Source of the DNA: Hyphomicrobiales bacterium
GTDB taxonomy: Bacteria > Pseudomonadota > Alphaproteobacteria > Rhizobiales > Rhizobiaceae
Direction: 5' to 3'
Length of the DNA: 64,000 nt
Assembly (NCBI GenBank): GCA_900468535.1
Contig: UBTY01000007.1
Span: 1-64,000, forward strand
Under the pieces are notes generated by a model, which was not told where the DNA came from, did no database searches, and was given only the letters and a program-made list of their open reading frames with translations. Shown here piece after piece: positions 19,468-27,038 of this stretch. Numbering within the stretch: position 1 is the first letter of the stretch; each line of letters opens with the position of its first letter. The position numbers and the translations under genes were made by a program.

Positions 19468-20463
19468 TTATCCGTCCATATGGGCGAGCTTCGCCGAGAG
19501 CGCCGCGTCGATAGCCTTGAGATCGTCGACCGAAAGCCGAAGCGTGCCGGCCCTTGCATTGTCGAGCGCCTGCGCCGGGTTGCGGGCGCCACAGAGCGCA
19601 AAGGTGATCCCCGGCTGCGCCAACGTCCAGGCGATCACCACCTGGGCAATGCTCGCATCATGTCGCGCCGCGACCGGCTGAATGGCATCGGAGAAATCCT
19701 TCGCCCTTTGTCGATTGGCAACAGAGAAGCGCGGGTTGTCCTTGCGCTGGTCGTCGCCGGAGAAGATGCGGTCCGGCCCGACCGTGCCGGAGAGCAACCC
19801 GAGCGCCAGCGAGGAATAGCTGAGCGTCGACATGCCGCTTTCAACCGTGAGCGGCAGCAGGTCCGCCTCGATCTCCCGATCGATCATGCTGAACCGCTCC
19901 TGGATCGCATCGAGCGACCCGGTTTCGATGTAGCGCTGAAGCTCGGACCGATCGACGTTGCTGGCGCCGATCGCGCGGATCTTGCCCGCCGTCTTCAACT
20001 CTTCCAGCGCCCTGACAGTCTCCTCTATGGGTGTCGTGGCATCCTGCCAGTGGGTGATGTAGAGATCGATATGATCCGTGCCGAGCCGGCGCAGGCTTTG
20101 CTCCACCTCGTGGACGATCGCGTCCCGGCCGAGATAGCGGTGAACCGGCTTGCCGTCCTGATCGAAGAAATGGCGGCCCTTCTGCGTGTGCCATACGAGA
20201 CCGCACTTCGTCGCGATCACGGCCTGGTCGCGGCGTCCGGCAAGCGCCTTGCCGACGATTTCCTCAGCGCGGCCAAGCCCATAAGCAGGCGCCGTGTCGA
20301 TGAGCGTCACACCGGCATCCAGGGAGGCCTGAATGGCGGCAATGGATTCCGCTTCATCGGTTCCACCCCACATCCAGCCGCCGATAGCCCATGTTCCAAG
20401 CCCGACAGCCGAGGCTTTGACGCCAGAGCGCCCGATTTCGCGGGTCAACTGCTCGCCACTCAT
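19468..20463 (-). CDS. Aldo/keto reductase
   Basis: This 331-residue TIM-barrel oxidoreductase has the AKR catalytic tetrad: Asp56 and Tyr61 in LIDTAPAYGLGRAEE, Lys86 in IATKCGL, and His in YITHWQD. The NADPH-binding end is AQVVIAWTLAQPGITFALCGAR. It would interconvert an aldose or ketose with a polyol, or reduce a carbonyl product of the pathway. The ATG overlaps the regulator stop by 4 bp, so the two are translationally coupled. Confidence 0.88.
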   Translation of the reverse strand: MSGEQLTREIGRSGVKASAVGLGTWAIGGWMWGGTDEAESIAAIQASLDAGVTLIDTAPAYGLGRAEEIVGKALAGRRDQAVIATKCGLVWHTQKGRHFFDQDGKPVHRYLGRDAIVHEVEQSLRRLGTDHIDLYITHWQDATTPIEETVRALEELKTAGKIRAIGASNVDRSELQRYIETGSLDAIQERFSMIDREIEADLLPLTVESGMSTLSYSSLALGLLSGTVGPDRIFSGDDQRKDNPRFSVANRQRAKDFSDAIQPVAARHDASIAQVVIAWTLAQPGITFALCGARNPAQALDNARAGTLRLSVDDLKAIDAALSAKLAHMDG

Positions 20464-21467
20464 GCTGAATGTCCTTCCTCGGATGCTATTTCCAGAATGC
20501 GCGCCCCGGTCGCCTCGTCGGTGATCAGCGTGTCGAGATGATTGCCCCTGAGAACGCTGAGGATGGAGCCGGCCTTGTTCAACCCGCTGGCGACACCGAT
20601 TTTCGTCGGGATGGAGGCAAACTCCTGCAGCGTCAGCGAGACCAGCGATCGGTTAAGGCTGTAGTCGCAAAGCTGGCCCTCACCATCGAGAAGATGTGCC
20701 AGCAGCTCTGAGCTCGCGCCGGCGTGTTCAATCGCCATGCGATCGGTGCTCGATGAGGGATGCAGGTCGTAATAGGTCGAGTCGCTGCTCAGGATCGAGC
20801 CGATGCCCACGACGGCAACCTTCGCCTCGCGCGCCCGCTGGAAGACATCGGCGACGGAGCGCATGGCCATCAGCATCGCGCGCTGCTCGGCATTGTCGGC
20901 AAAGAGCGGCGCGTGGATCTGGTACGACCGGCCACCAAGCCGCTCGGCCATCAGCGTCGAGACATGGTTGACGTCGGTATAGTGCTTGCCTTGAACGCAG
21001 CCGGTCGCGGGAATGACTTCGACATCGAAGCGGCGGCCCGGCTGCAGGCCCGCGACGACGGCGCTGACACCCTTGCCGCCGGTGATGCAGATCGTGTCGC
21101 CATCGGCGATTTCTTCGATCAAAAGCCGGGCTGCCGCCTCCCCTACCGCCTGAAGTGCTGTCTGCGGGTTGTCGGAAACGGTCGGCACGACGACGGCGCG
21201 GCTGATGCCGCCAAGTGCGAGTAGCCGCTCTTCCATATCCACCAGCGGCTCGACCGGCGACTTGATCTTGATCTCGACGAGGCCGAGCTGGCGACCGCGC
21301 TTGATCAGTCGGTTGACTGTCGCATGCGAGATGCCGAGTTGGTCAGCGATCTGCGCCTGGGTCAGGCCTTCAAGAAAATGCAGCACGAGCGCCTGGTGCA
21401 TCTGGCGCGCGATGACGATTTCCTCGCGCGGCGCTGTGGTCTTTGGTTTCAGTCTGGCGATCGGCAT
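20460..21467 (-). CDS. SorC/DeoR-family transcriptional regulator (EryD/LsrR type)
   Basis: The 335-residue repressor has an N-terminal helix-turn-helix (LTQAQIADQLGISHATVNRL, about 35-54). A SorC-type effector domain follows, related to sugar-phosphate isomerases (DTICITGGKGVSAVVAGL, about 139-156; VAVVGIGSILSSDSTYYD). SorC regulators usually respond to a phosphorylated sugar made by the pathway kinase, as in LsrR with LsrK or EryD with EryA. It lies inside the operon, directly after the permease gene with the ATG one base past the stop codon, so it is autoregulated. A candidate operator lies at 25245-25263. Confidence 0.88.
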   Translation of the reverse strand: MPIARLKPKTTAPREEIVIARQMHQALVLHFLEGLTQAQIADQLGISHATVNRLIKRGRQLGLVEIKIKSPVEPLVDMEERLLALGGISRAVVVPTVSDNPQTALQAVGEAAARLLIEEIADGDTICITGGKGVSAVVAGLQPGRRFDVEVIPATGCVQGKHYTDVNHVSTLMAERLGGRSYQIHAPLFADNAEQRAMLMAMRSVADVFQRAREAKVAVVGIGSILSSDSTYYDLHPSSSTDRMAIEHAGASSELLAHLLDGEGQLCDYSLNRSLVSLTLQEFASIPTKIGVASGLNKAGSILSVLRGNHLDTLITDEATGARILEIASEEGHSA

Positions 21468-21468
21468 A

Positions 21469-22458
21469 TCAGACGGCCTTCCGCTTGTGCAGGAAATGAT
21501 CGATGGAAACGGCGGCGAGCAGAATGCACCCCTTGATCATGTCCTGCCAATAGACGGAGACGTTCAGCAGGATCAATGACGAGGTGACGACCGAGAGCAG
21601 TGCGATGCCGAGGATGGCGCCGAGGATGGTGCCGGAACCACCGTTGAGCGAGGCACCACCGATCACCGCGGCTGCGATGATGTTGAGCTCCATGCCGACA
21701 CCGAAGGTCGGGGTCGCTGCGCCGAAGCGGGACATGTAAATCACGCCGGCAACACCCGCTAGCGTGGAGCACAGCACCGTGACCCAGAACTTGACCTGGT
21801 TGGTCTTGATGCCGGAATAGAGCGCGGCCTTCTCGTTGCTGCCCGTGTAAAACACCTTGCGGAACGCCGTTGCACGGCGCAGCAGGAAATCGAACAGGAC
21901 GACCACGGCAATGAAGATCAGGATGACATACGGCACGCCGTAGAACGTACCCTGGCCGACGGCCTTGAAGCCAGCCGGAAGCGTAAAGAGCGAAAGCGGC
22001 GTGCCCTTGGTGATGATGAGGCAGAGGCCACGCACAATCACCATGCCCGCAAGCGACGTGATGAAGTGATTGAGCCCAACCACGGTCACGAAGAAGCCCA
22101 TGATTGCGCCGATAGCGCCGCTGGCGATGATGCCGATCAACGATGCGGTCCACGGGTCGAGCCCGGCGAGAAACAGCGAGCCGGAAAGCACCATGGCAAA
22201 GCAGACGACCGAGCCGACGGCCAGATCGATGCCGCCGACGATCAAAAGGATCGTCATGCCGACGACGACGATGCCTTCTACTGAGAAGCTCATCAGCATG
22301 GCGCGGAAATTACCGAGTGTCAGAAAGTGCGGCGAGGCGAAGCTCATGGCGCCGCAGAGAGCAAGGATGATCACGATCAATCCCGCCTCCCGCATCGTTC
22401 CAATGCGTTTCCAGGCTCCCGTCCTCTGCATCTCGGCCGTCATCGTGTCGATTGCCAT
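21469..22458 (-). CDS. Ribose/AI-2-type ABC sugar permease (RbsC/LsrC family)
   Basis: This 329-residue inner-membrane permease of the BPD_transp_2 class has about nine to ten hydrophobic segments. Diagnostic sequences are GGIDLAVGSVVCFA, MGFFVTVVGLNHFITSLAGM and NIIAAAVIGGASLNGGSGTILGAILG near the C-terminus. I chose the ATG at 22458, eight bases after GGGGAG, over one at 22491. It is a single permease gene and probably works as a homodimer with the RbsA-like ATPase and the binding protein upstream. Confidence 0.9.
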   Translation of the reverse strand: MAIDTMTAEMQRTGAWKRIGTMREAGLIVIILALCGAMSFASPHFLTLGNFRAMLMSFSVEGIVVVGMTILLIVGGIDLAVGSVVCFAMVLSGSLFLAGLDPWTASLIGIIASGAIGAIMGFFVTVVGLNHFITSLAGMVIVRGLCLIITKGTPLSLFTLPAGFKAVGQGTFYGVPYVILIFIAVVVLFDFLLRRATAFRKVFYTGSNEKAALYSGIKTNQVKFWVTVLCSTLAGVAGVIYMSRFGAATPTFGVGMELNIIAAAVIGGASLNGGSGTILGAILGIALLSVVTSSLILLNVSVYWQDMIKGCILLAAVSIDHFLHKRKAV

Positions 22459-22480
22459 GCCTGTTTCTCCCCTTCCATCT

Positions 22481-24007
22481 TCACGCGGCATGATCTGCCG
22501 TCCTTGCTGCGCCGATACCTGATGCCAGGCGGATTACGGCCTCTTCCGTCATGTTCTCTGCACTGAGTTCGCCGGCGATACGCCCCTCCCTGACAACCAG
22601 CACCCGGTCGCAAAGCCCGAGCAACTCCGGCATCTCCGACGAGATGACAACGATGCCGATGCCGGAGCTGGCAAGTTCCCTCAACAGGCGATGGATCTCG
22701 GTCTTGGCACCGACATCAATGCCGCGGGTCGGTTCGTCCATAAGGATCACCTTCGGTTTCACCGCGAGCTGCTTGGCGATTGCAACCTTCTGCTGGTTGC
22801 CCCCCGAAAGCGATTTGACCGGCGCCTCGACACCGCCCATGCGCACGGCAAGCCGCCGCGCGAAGTCTCGTGCAAATTCAGCCTCGGCACGGCCGTTAAG
22901 CAAACCGGCGCGATTGGTGAAGGCCTGGAGGTTCAGCACCGAAATATTCTGTGCGATCGACATCTCCAGGAACACGCCGGAACCCTTTCGGTCCTCCGAG
23001 AGATAGACGATGCCGGCCTTGACCGCATCCGCGTAAGTGTTGATCGCCTGAACCTTGCCATGCAGGCGGATGGCGCCCGCTGTGCGCGGCCGAAGCCCGC
23101 AAATGCCTTCGGCAATCTCAGTGCGGCCGGAGCCGATAAGCCCGCCGATGCCAAGAATTTCGCCCTTGCGCAGGTCAAGGCGCACATCATGGAACCGCTC
23201 GCCGTCACTCAAGCCGTCAACGTCCAGGATCGTCTCGCCCGCGACATCGCCGGGGCCAAGTTTGTCGGGATAGAGCTGGGTGATCTCGCGGCCAACCATG
23301 CGGCGGACCACATCATCCGGAGTCACATCAGCGATCCGATCAGTGCAGACATAACGACCGTCGCGAAAGACCGTAACCCGGTCACAGAGACTGAAGATCT
23401 CGGCCATGCGGTGACTGATGTAGATGATCGAGATGCCGTTCGCCTTGAGATCGCGGATGATCGAGAAAAGCTGCTGCGCCTCGGTTTCCGTCAGGGCCGC
23501 GGTCGGCTCGTCCAGGATCAGCACGCGGCAATCGAGTGTCAGCGCCTTGGCGATCTCGACGAGCTGCTGGCTGGAAATGGGCAGTTCGGCGACTTTGCGG
23601 CGGACGTCGATGCCGGCAAGCCGGTTCATCACAGCCTGCGCATCCCGTTCCAGCGCCCGGTAATTCATGAAGGGTGAGCGGCGGCGATTGGTGGCCGCCA
23701 TGAACATATTTTCGGCGACCGTCGCATCCGGGCAGAGCGCGATTTCCTGGTGCACGAGCCCGATGCCAAGCGATTGCGCGGCGGCTGGTGTGGGGATGCG
23801 CACAGCTTTGCCGTCGACGCGGATCTCTCCCTCTGTCGGCTGTACCACGCCGGCAATGATGTTCATGAGCGTCGATTTGCCCGCGCCGTTTTCGCCGCAC
23901 AACGCATGGACCTCCCCCTTCTCGAGGGTGAAATCGACATCCGCAAGCGCCTGGATAGCCCCGAATTGCTTGCTAACGCCGTGGATTGACAGAACCGCTT
24001 CAGCCAT
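22481..24007 (-). CDS. RbsA/MglA-type double ABC ATPase
   Basis: The 508-residue ATPase has two cassettes typical of class 2 sugar importers. The first is complete: Walker [10 protein letters not shown] (38-46) and Walker [14 protein letters not shown]. The second has the usual degenerate nucleotide-binding loop [16 protein letters not shown] (about 285-300) but an intact LSGGNQQKV signature and [15 protein letters not shown] strong AAGGAGG lies seven bases upstream of the start. It follows the binding-protein gene after a 66-bp spacer containing a hairpin. Confidence 0.92.
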   Translation of the reverse strand: MAEAVLSIHGVSKQFGAIQALADVDFTLEKGEVHALCGENGAGKSTLMNIIAGVVQPTEGEIRVDGKAVRIPTPAAAQSLGIGLVHQEIALCPDATVAENMFMAATNRRRSPFMNYRALERDAQAVMNRLAGIDVRRKVAELPISSQQLVEIAKALTLDCRVLILDEPTAALTETEAQQLFSIIRDLKANGISIIYISHRMAEIFSLCDRVTVFRDGRYVCTDRIADVTPDDVVRRMVGREITQLYPDKLGPGDVAGETILDVDGLSDGERFHDVRLDLRKGEILGIGGLIGSGRTEIAEGICGLRPRTAGAIRLHGKVQAINTYADAVKAGIVYLSEDRKGSGVFLEMSIAQNISVLNLQAFTNRAGLLNGRAEAEFARDFARRLAVRMGGVEAPVKSLSGGNQQKVAIAKQLAVKPKVILMDEPTRGIDVGAKTEIHRLLRELASSGIGIVVISSEMPELLGLCDRVLVVREGRIAGELSAENMTEEAVIRLASGIGAARTADHAA

Positions 24008-24030
24008 CTTCGTCCTCCTTCCCCTTGGAA

Positions 24031-24060
24031 CACCATCCGCGCCGCATGACGCGGATGGTG
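24031..24060 (-). repeat. Intercistronic 11-bp perfect hairpin after a binding-protein gene
   Basis: CACCATCCGCG (24031-24041) pairs with CGCGGATGGTG (24050-24060) around an eight-base loop, between the sugar-binding-protein gene and the ATPase gene. No U run follows. It probably protects or attenuates the transcript so that the binding protein is made in excess. Confidence 0.7.
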
Positions 24061-24073
24061 CTTGCCCAGGAGG

Positions 24074-25102
24074 TTACTCCTCGATACCCTTGGTGCCGCG
24101 GCGCTTCAGGTATTTATCCCAATAGAAGTCGTCGGCGTTCGCGGCAGTCACGATCGAAAGCCCGTTATCAACGACCGGAATGCTCATCGGGTTGAAGCCC
24201 GAACGCTTGGCGTCATTCATCGGGTCGATGAGTTCGGGGTGCTTTGCCAGCCAGAGCAGCATGAAGCCCATGTAGCCCTGCATGCCCTGGTTCGGATTGA
24301 TCGAGCCGAAAACTTCGCCGGCCTTGATCATGTCAAGAATGTTGGCGTTGACGTCAGCGCACATGACGAGCACCTTGCCGCCGTTTTCCTTGCTGGCCTG
24401 CGACGCACCGATGGCCGAATTCGCCTCCGGCATAAAGACGGCGCCAAGGTTCGGATTGGCCTGGATGATGCTCGAAAGCCCCTGATAGGCCTTCGTCGGG
24501 TCCTGGTTGGAGGCAGCGCGGCCGACGAGCTTCATGTCCGGCCACTTTGCTTCCATGCGGCCGATAAAGGCAGCGATGCGCTTGTCGTGGTTGTCTTGGC
24601 CCGGATTTTCGAGCACCGCATATTCGCCCTTGCCGCCCATCTTCTCGGCAATCGCGTCGGCGGCATAAATGCCTTCGCGGGTATTGTCCGAGGTGATGAA
24701 GGAAACCCGCTTCGAGAGCGGCGAGTCTGCCGCGAAAGTGACAACCGCCGTGCCCTGGTCGATGGCGCGGTTGATCGGCTCGATGAACGGATCGGAGTTC
24801 ATCGGATGAACGAGGATACCGGCCGGATTCTGGGCCAATGCTTGATCGAAGCTGGCGATCTGCTTGTTGACGTCGTATTCAGGCGTACCGGTGTATTCGG
24901 TCTCGCAACCGAACTGCTGGCCGGCCTGCTTGAACATCTCGTAGACGGGGAACCAATATTCCACGCCCGAGACCATCACGTTCATCACGTATTTTTCGCC
25001 CGGTTTGCAACGGAACGGATTGTCCGTAGCGGCCGCCGCTGTGCCCGCCAGAAAAGTGGTTGCAAGGACCGCCATGGCGGTCGAGCCAATAAATTTGCGC
25101 AA
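24074..25102 (-). CDS. Periplasmic sugar-binding protein (RbsB/LsrB-like)
   Basis: The 342-residue precursor has a Sec signal peptide (about 1-25, cleavage near TAAAA) and a type I periplasmic-binding fold. Segments include EYDVNKQIASFDQALAQNPA, GILVHPMNSDPFIEPINRAI and FITSDNTREGIYAADAIAEKMGG. It starts with TTG at 25102, four bases after GGAGG. It is the first gene of the polyol operon and defines its import specificity. The family binds ribose, AI-2, erythritol and other small polyhydroxy compounds, and the ligand cannot be read from sequence alone. Confidence 0.9.
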   Translation of the reverse strand: MRKFIGSTAMAVLATTFLAGTAAAATDNPFRCKPGEKYVMNVMVSGVEYWFPVYEMFKQAGQQFGCETEYTGTPEYDVNKQIASFDQALAQNPAGILVHPMNSDPFIEPINRAIDQGTAVVTFAADSPLSKRVSFITSDNTREGIYAADAIAEKMGGKGEYAVLENPGQDNHDKRIAAFIGRMEAKWPDMKLVGRAASNQDPTKAYQGLSSIIQANPNLGAVFMPEANSAIGASQASKENGGKVLVMCADVNANILDMIKAGEVFGSINPNQGMQGYMGFMLLWLAKHPELIDPMNDAKRSGFNPMSIPVVDNGLSIVTAANADDFYWDKYLKRRGTKGIEE

Positions 25103-25206
25103 GATTCCTCCTCGAGGCCGAAGCCCCTCCCAAAAGCCCGAGGGCGTCGAACCGACGCCGCTGATCGCGTTGAAACCGAACTTCCTCCTCGAAGCTCGAT
25201 GAGGGC

Positions 25207-25235
25207 AATAGAGAGCAAGAGAACGGCTCAGTCAA
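25207..25235 (-). promoter_or_regulatory. Promoter of the polyol operon
   Basis: On the minus strand TTGACT (25235-25230) and TCTATT (25212-25207) are separated by 17 bp. Transcription would begin about 100 nt before the TTG start of the binding-protein gene. Confidence 0.5.
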
Positions 25236-25244
25236 TATAATTCA

Positions 25245-25263
25245 TGAAAAGAAATATATTTCA
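25245..25263. promoter_or_regulatory. Candidate SorC-family operator (TGAAA-N9-TTTCA)
   Basis: An inverted repeat TGAAA (25245-25249) / TTTCA (25259-25263) in AT-rich DNA lies just upstream of the -35 of the polyol operon. SorC regulators commonly bind inverted repeats of this kind near their promoters. The arms are short, so this is a candidate only. Confidence 0.35.
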
Positions 25264-25421
25264 CACAACTCGGGGTCGCGGTGCCGAAAATCCAATCTCT
25301 GCATGTCAATCGGATGAGGTGTCGCAACTATTCCCGCCGCCATTCAACCCTTCATTCACCATTTCTTGTCATGACATGCCGGCGCGGATTGGTAGTGCGT
25401 TCCGTGCGCTTGGGGGCATCT

Positions 25422-25547
25422 ATGAAAGTGTCTTTAGTCCAGCTCTGGTCAGCAGCACTTGTGCTTGCGGTCCTTGTGGCAATCAATCCGTTCGGCAATC
25501 ATGTCGCAGCACCGCTGACGACCGGATCGATACCGCAGAAGAACTGA
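25422..25547 (+). CDS. Small exported protein, 41 residues, ending near TTGSI
   Basis: The short ORF MKVSLVQLWSAALVLAV... is preceded by GGGGG five bases upstream of the ATG at 25422. It has a signal-peptide-like hydrophobic stretch (about 5-20) and a tail with LTTGSIPQKN. Tiny rhizobial exported proteins with a TTGSI tail are familiar, but their function is unknown to me. The longer frame reaching 25281 has no convincing start. Confidence 0.5.
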   Translation: MKVSLVQLWSAALVLAVLVAINPFGNHVAAPLTTGSIPQKN

Positions 25548-25688
25548 CGGCCGAAATACGTCACGTCACCCTGACCGAGAACAGTCGGTCGAACAGACGG
25601 ACCTTTCCCATATTCGACCCAATTGCTTGCTCTAATGAGTGCGTGCCTTGATCGGATGGCACGTAGCGTCTCGTGACGGAGAAACGGT

Positions 25689-25889
25689 ATGGTGAAACTT
25701 ATCAAAGTGGCCGGATTTTCAACGGCAATTGCCCTGCTGGTGCTCGCTTATGGTCACTATATCTCTTTCGACGGCCCGGACCCGGACAGCATTCCAGATT
25801 TCCTTCAATACCCCGACCGGTTTGCGACCACCGTTCTATTCACAGTCGCGCTGGGGCTTCTTGCACTGGTCGGAAGCCGCGACAGATAG
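25689..25889 (+). CDS. Small membrane protein, 66 residues
   Basis: The ORF starts with ATG at 25689, seven bases after GGAG. It encodes two hydrophobic segments (about 6-24 and 46-61) separated by an acidic, proline-containing loop (FDGPDPDSIPDFLQYPDR). No family is recognised. Composition and ribosome binding site make it a probable real gene. Confidence 0.6.
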   Translation: MVKLIKVAGFSTAIALLVLAYGHYISFDGPDPDSIPDFLQYPDRFATTVLFTVALGLLALVGSRDR

Positions 25890-26223
25890 CTGACAGCTTG
25901 GCCGCTCGTCGGCTAACGAGACAAAGATACCTAAAGGCCTCCCATCGCTTCGATCCCTGCTGTCGCGCCTTGCCGCGTCCACAGGACCGGCACCTTATCT
26001 GGGGGCGTTGCGAACATGTTACGCACATTCCGGGAACAGAATGGCATCCTATCCTTTAGAGGTAGAAACAGCAGTCCAGGCCGCCGCTAACGTCGATCGT
26101 GCGGATTGGCTTACCGCACGACGTCAACACGGGTAATGCCGATCCTGCATTGGCCCGCCGTGAAGCAAAATCACGGCGGGCTTTTAATGACTGGCAGATG
26201 CGTGGGCGATCGGTCGTGGGCGG
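25890..26223. other. Intergenic stretch with one terminator
   Basis: I see no convincing gene. The only clear element is the intrinsic terminator at 26154-26184. A 62-codon frame at 26106-26294 spans that terminator, lacks a good ribosome binding site, and is not called. Confidence 0.5.
26154..26184 (+). terminator. Intrinsic terminator
   Basis: CCCGCCGTGA (26154-26163) pairs perfectly with TCACGGCGGG (26171-26180) around AGCAAAA, followed by CTTTT. The T run gives plus-strand orientation. The nearest upstream plus-strand gene is the small membrane protein at 25689, about 265 bp away, so an unseen short transcript may end here. Confidence 0.7.
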
Positions 26224-26430
26224 TTAGCTCGCGCGCCGACTGCGAAACGACGGGCTTCTGGAAACCGTGGACGCCAAAGTTCCTACCGGAATGATGTCTA
26301 TGACATCGACAAGCTTGAAAAGGTAACGTGCCCCGCCGGTTTCGATGACTATATCATCGTAGGTTACACGTATATCTTTAGCAACGAAGTTTCTCTCGTC
26401 GCCGTCATCAAAGACCGACACAACAAACAC
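26224..26430 (-). CDS. Hypothetical protein, 68 residues
   Basis: A GTG at 26430 follows GGGG by six bases. The product begins VFVVSVFDDGDERNFVAKDI and continues through alternating hydrophobic and charged strands (DIVIETGGARYLFKLVDVIDIIPVG), which looks like a small beta domain. The last 15 residues are basic. No family is recognised. Confidence 0.5.
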   Translation of the reverse strand: MFVVSVFDDGDERNFVAKDIRVTYDDIVIETGGARYLFKLVDVIDIIPVGTLASTVSRSPSFRSRRAS

Positions 26431-26716
26431 TGAAGACCCCTTGGCTATTCCGCCACTACAGCGTCTTGGAAATGAGTAAACAATACATTAGCAAGTCGTA
26501 ATTATTGCACCCTCATCCCGTATCGTTTGATCGCGCCCATTCGGAGTTGCAGATCCGGCTTTAGATCTACCTCCCTAGAAAAGGCCACGGCGTTGATGCG
26601 CAAGGACCAGCGCGCGCCTGACGAGGATGCACGGAAGCCGAGAACTGTTGCAGTTCGGCACTCGACTCTTTCACGGCTCGGTGTTCCACTGAGACTGTCA
26701 CGCGGGAGTTTGCGTC

Positions 26717-26845
26717 ATGTATCAAGAGTGGGATGAAGCTAGAGAACGGCGGCAGTACTTGCTCAAGTTCGCCACCGTGTGGATAGCCGCTGTTGCTCTC
26801 GCATTTCTGCCGATCTGGTGGATCGTACAAGAGACCACACTGTAA
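26717..26845 (+). CDS. Small membrane protein, 42 residues
   Basis: A short ORF begins at ATG 26717, eight bases after GGGAG. It encodes a charged N-terminus (MYQEWDEARERRQYLLKF) and then one hydrophobic segment (TVWIAAVALAFLPIWWIV) ending EQ/ETTL-like. It is probably a single-span inner-membrane protein of unknown role. Confidence 0.5.
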   Translation: MYQEWDEARERRQYLLKFATVWIAAVALAFLPIWWIVQETTL

Positions 26846-27038
26846 CGGTCCAGTCCGTCGTTACCCAGCCACAAAAGCTCTAGAGCGCCAGTCTTGGCGG
26901 ATCCCGTCACTGTTAGACAGTGCCACGGCATGACAGCCGGCTTCTCGCCGTCGTATTTCCGACGCCAATCGAACAACAACCTGCTTCCGATGTGCTACAT
27001 TGCGTCACCACGCGCTTCTGAGGCCGGAAGGATCGACA

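Larger units (their letters stand above)
25103..25421. other. Regulatory region upstream of the polyol operon
   Basis: This 319-bp stretch has no gene. It carries the minus-strand promoter (25207-25235), a candidate operator (25245-25263), and the untranslated start of the small plus-strand gene at 25422. Confidence 0.5.

Noticed and set aside
17746..20541. A 931-codon open frame on the plus strand opposite the dehydrogenase, reductase and regulator genes
   Set aside because: It lies antisense to three well-supported enzyme genes, matches no family, and is the expected by-product of GC-rich codon use.
13589..25102. Reading the operon as a plain AI-2 (lsr) or erythritol (ery) locus
   Set aside because: Neither gene set is complete. 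LsrG and the ery epimerase/isomerases are missing, while the reductase and GMC oxidoreductase are extra, so no substrate is assigned.
26106..26294. A 62-codon plus-strand frame
   Set aside because: It spans an intrinsic terminator, lacks a ribosome binding site, and overlaps the better-supported small gene on the other strand.
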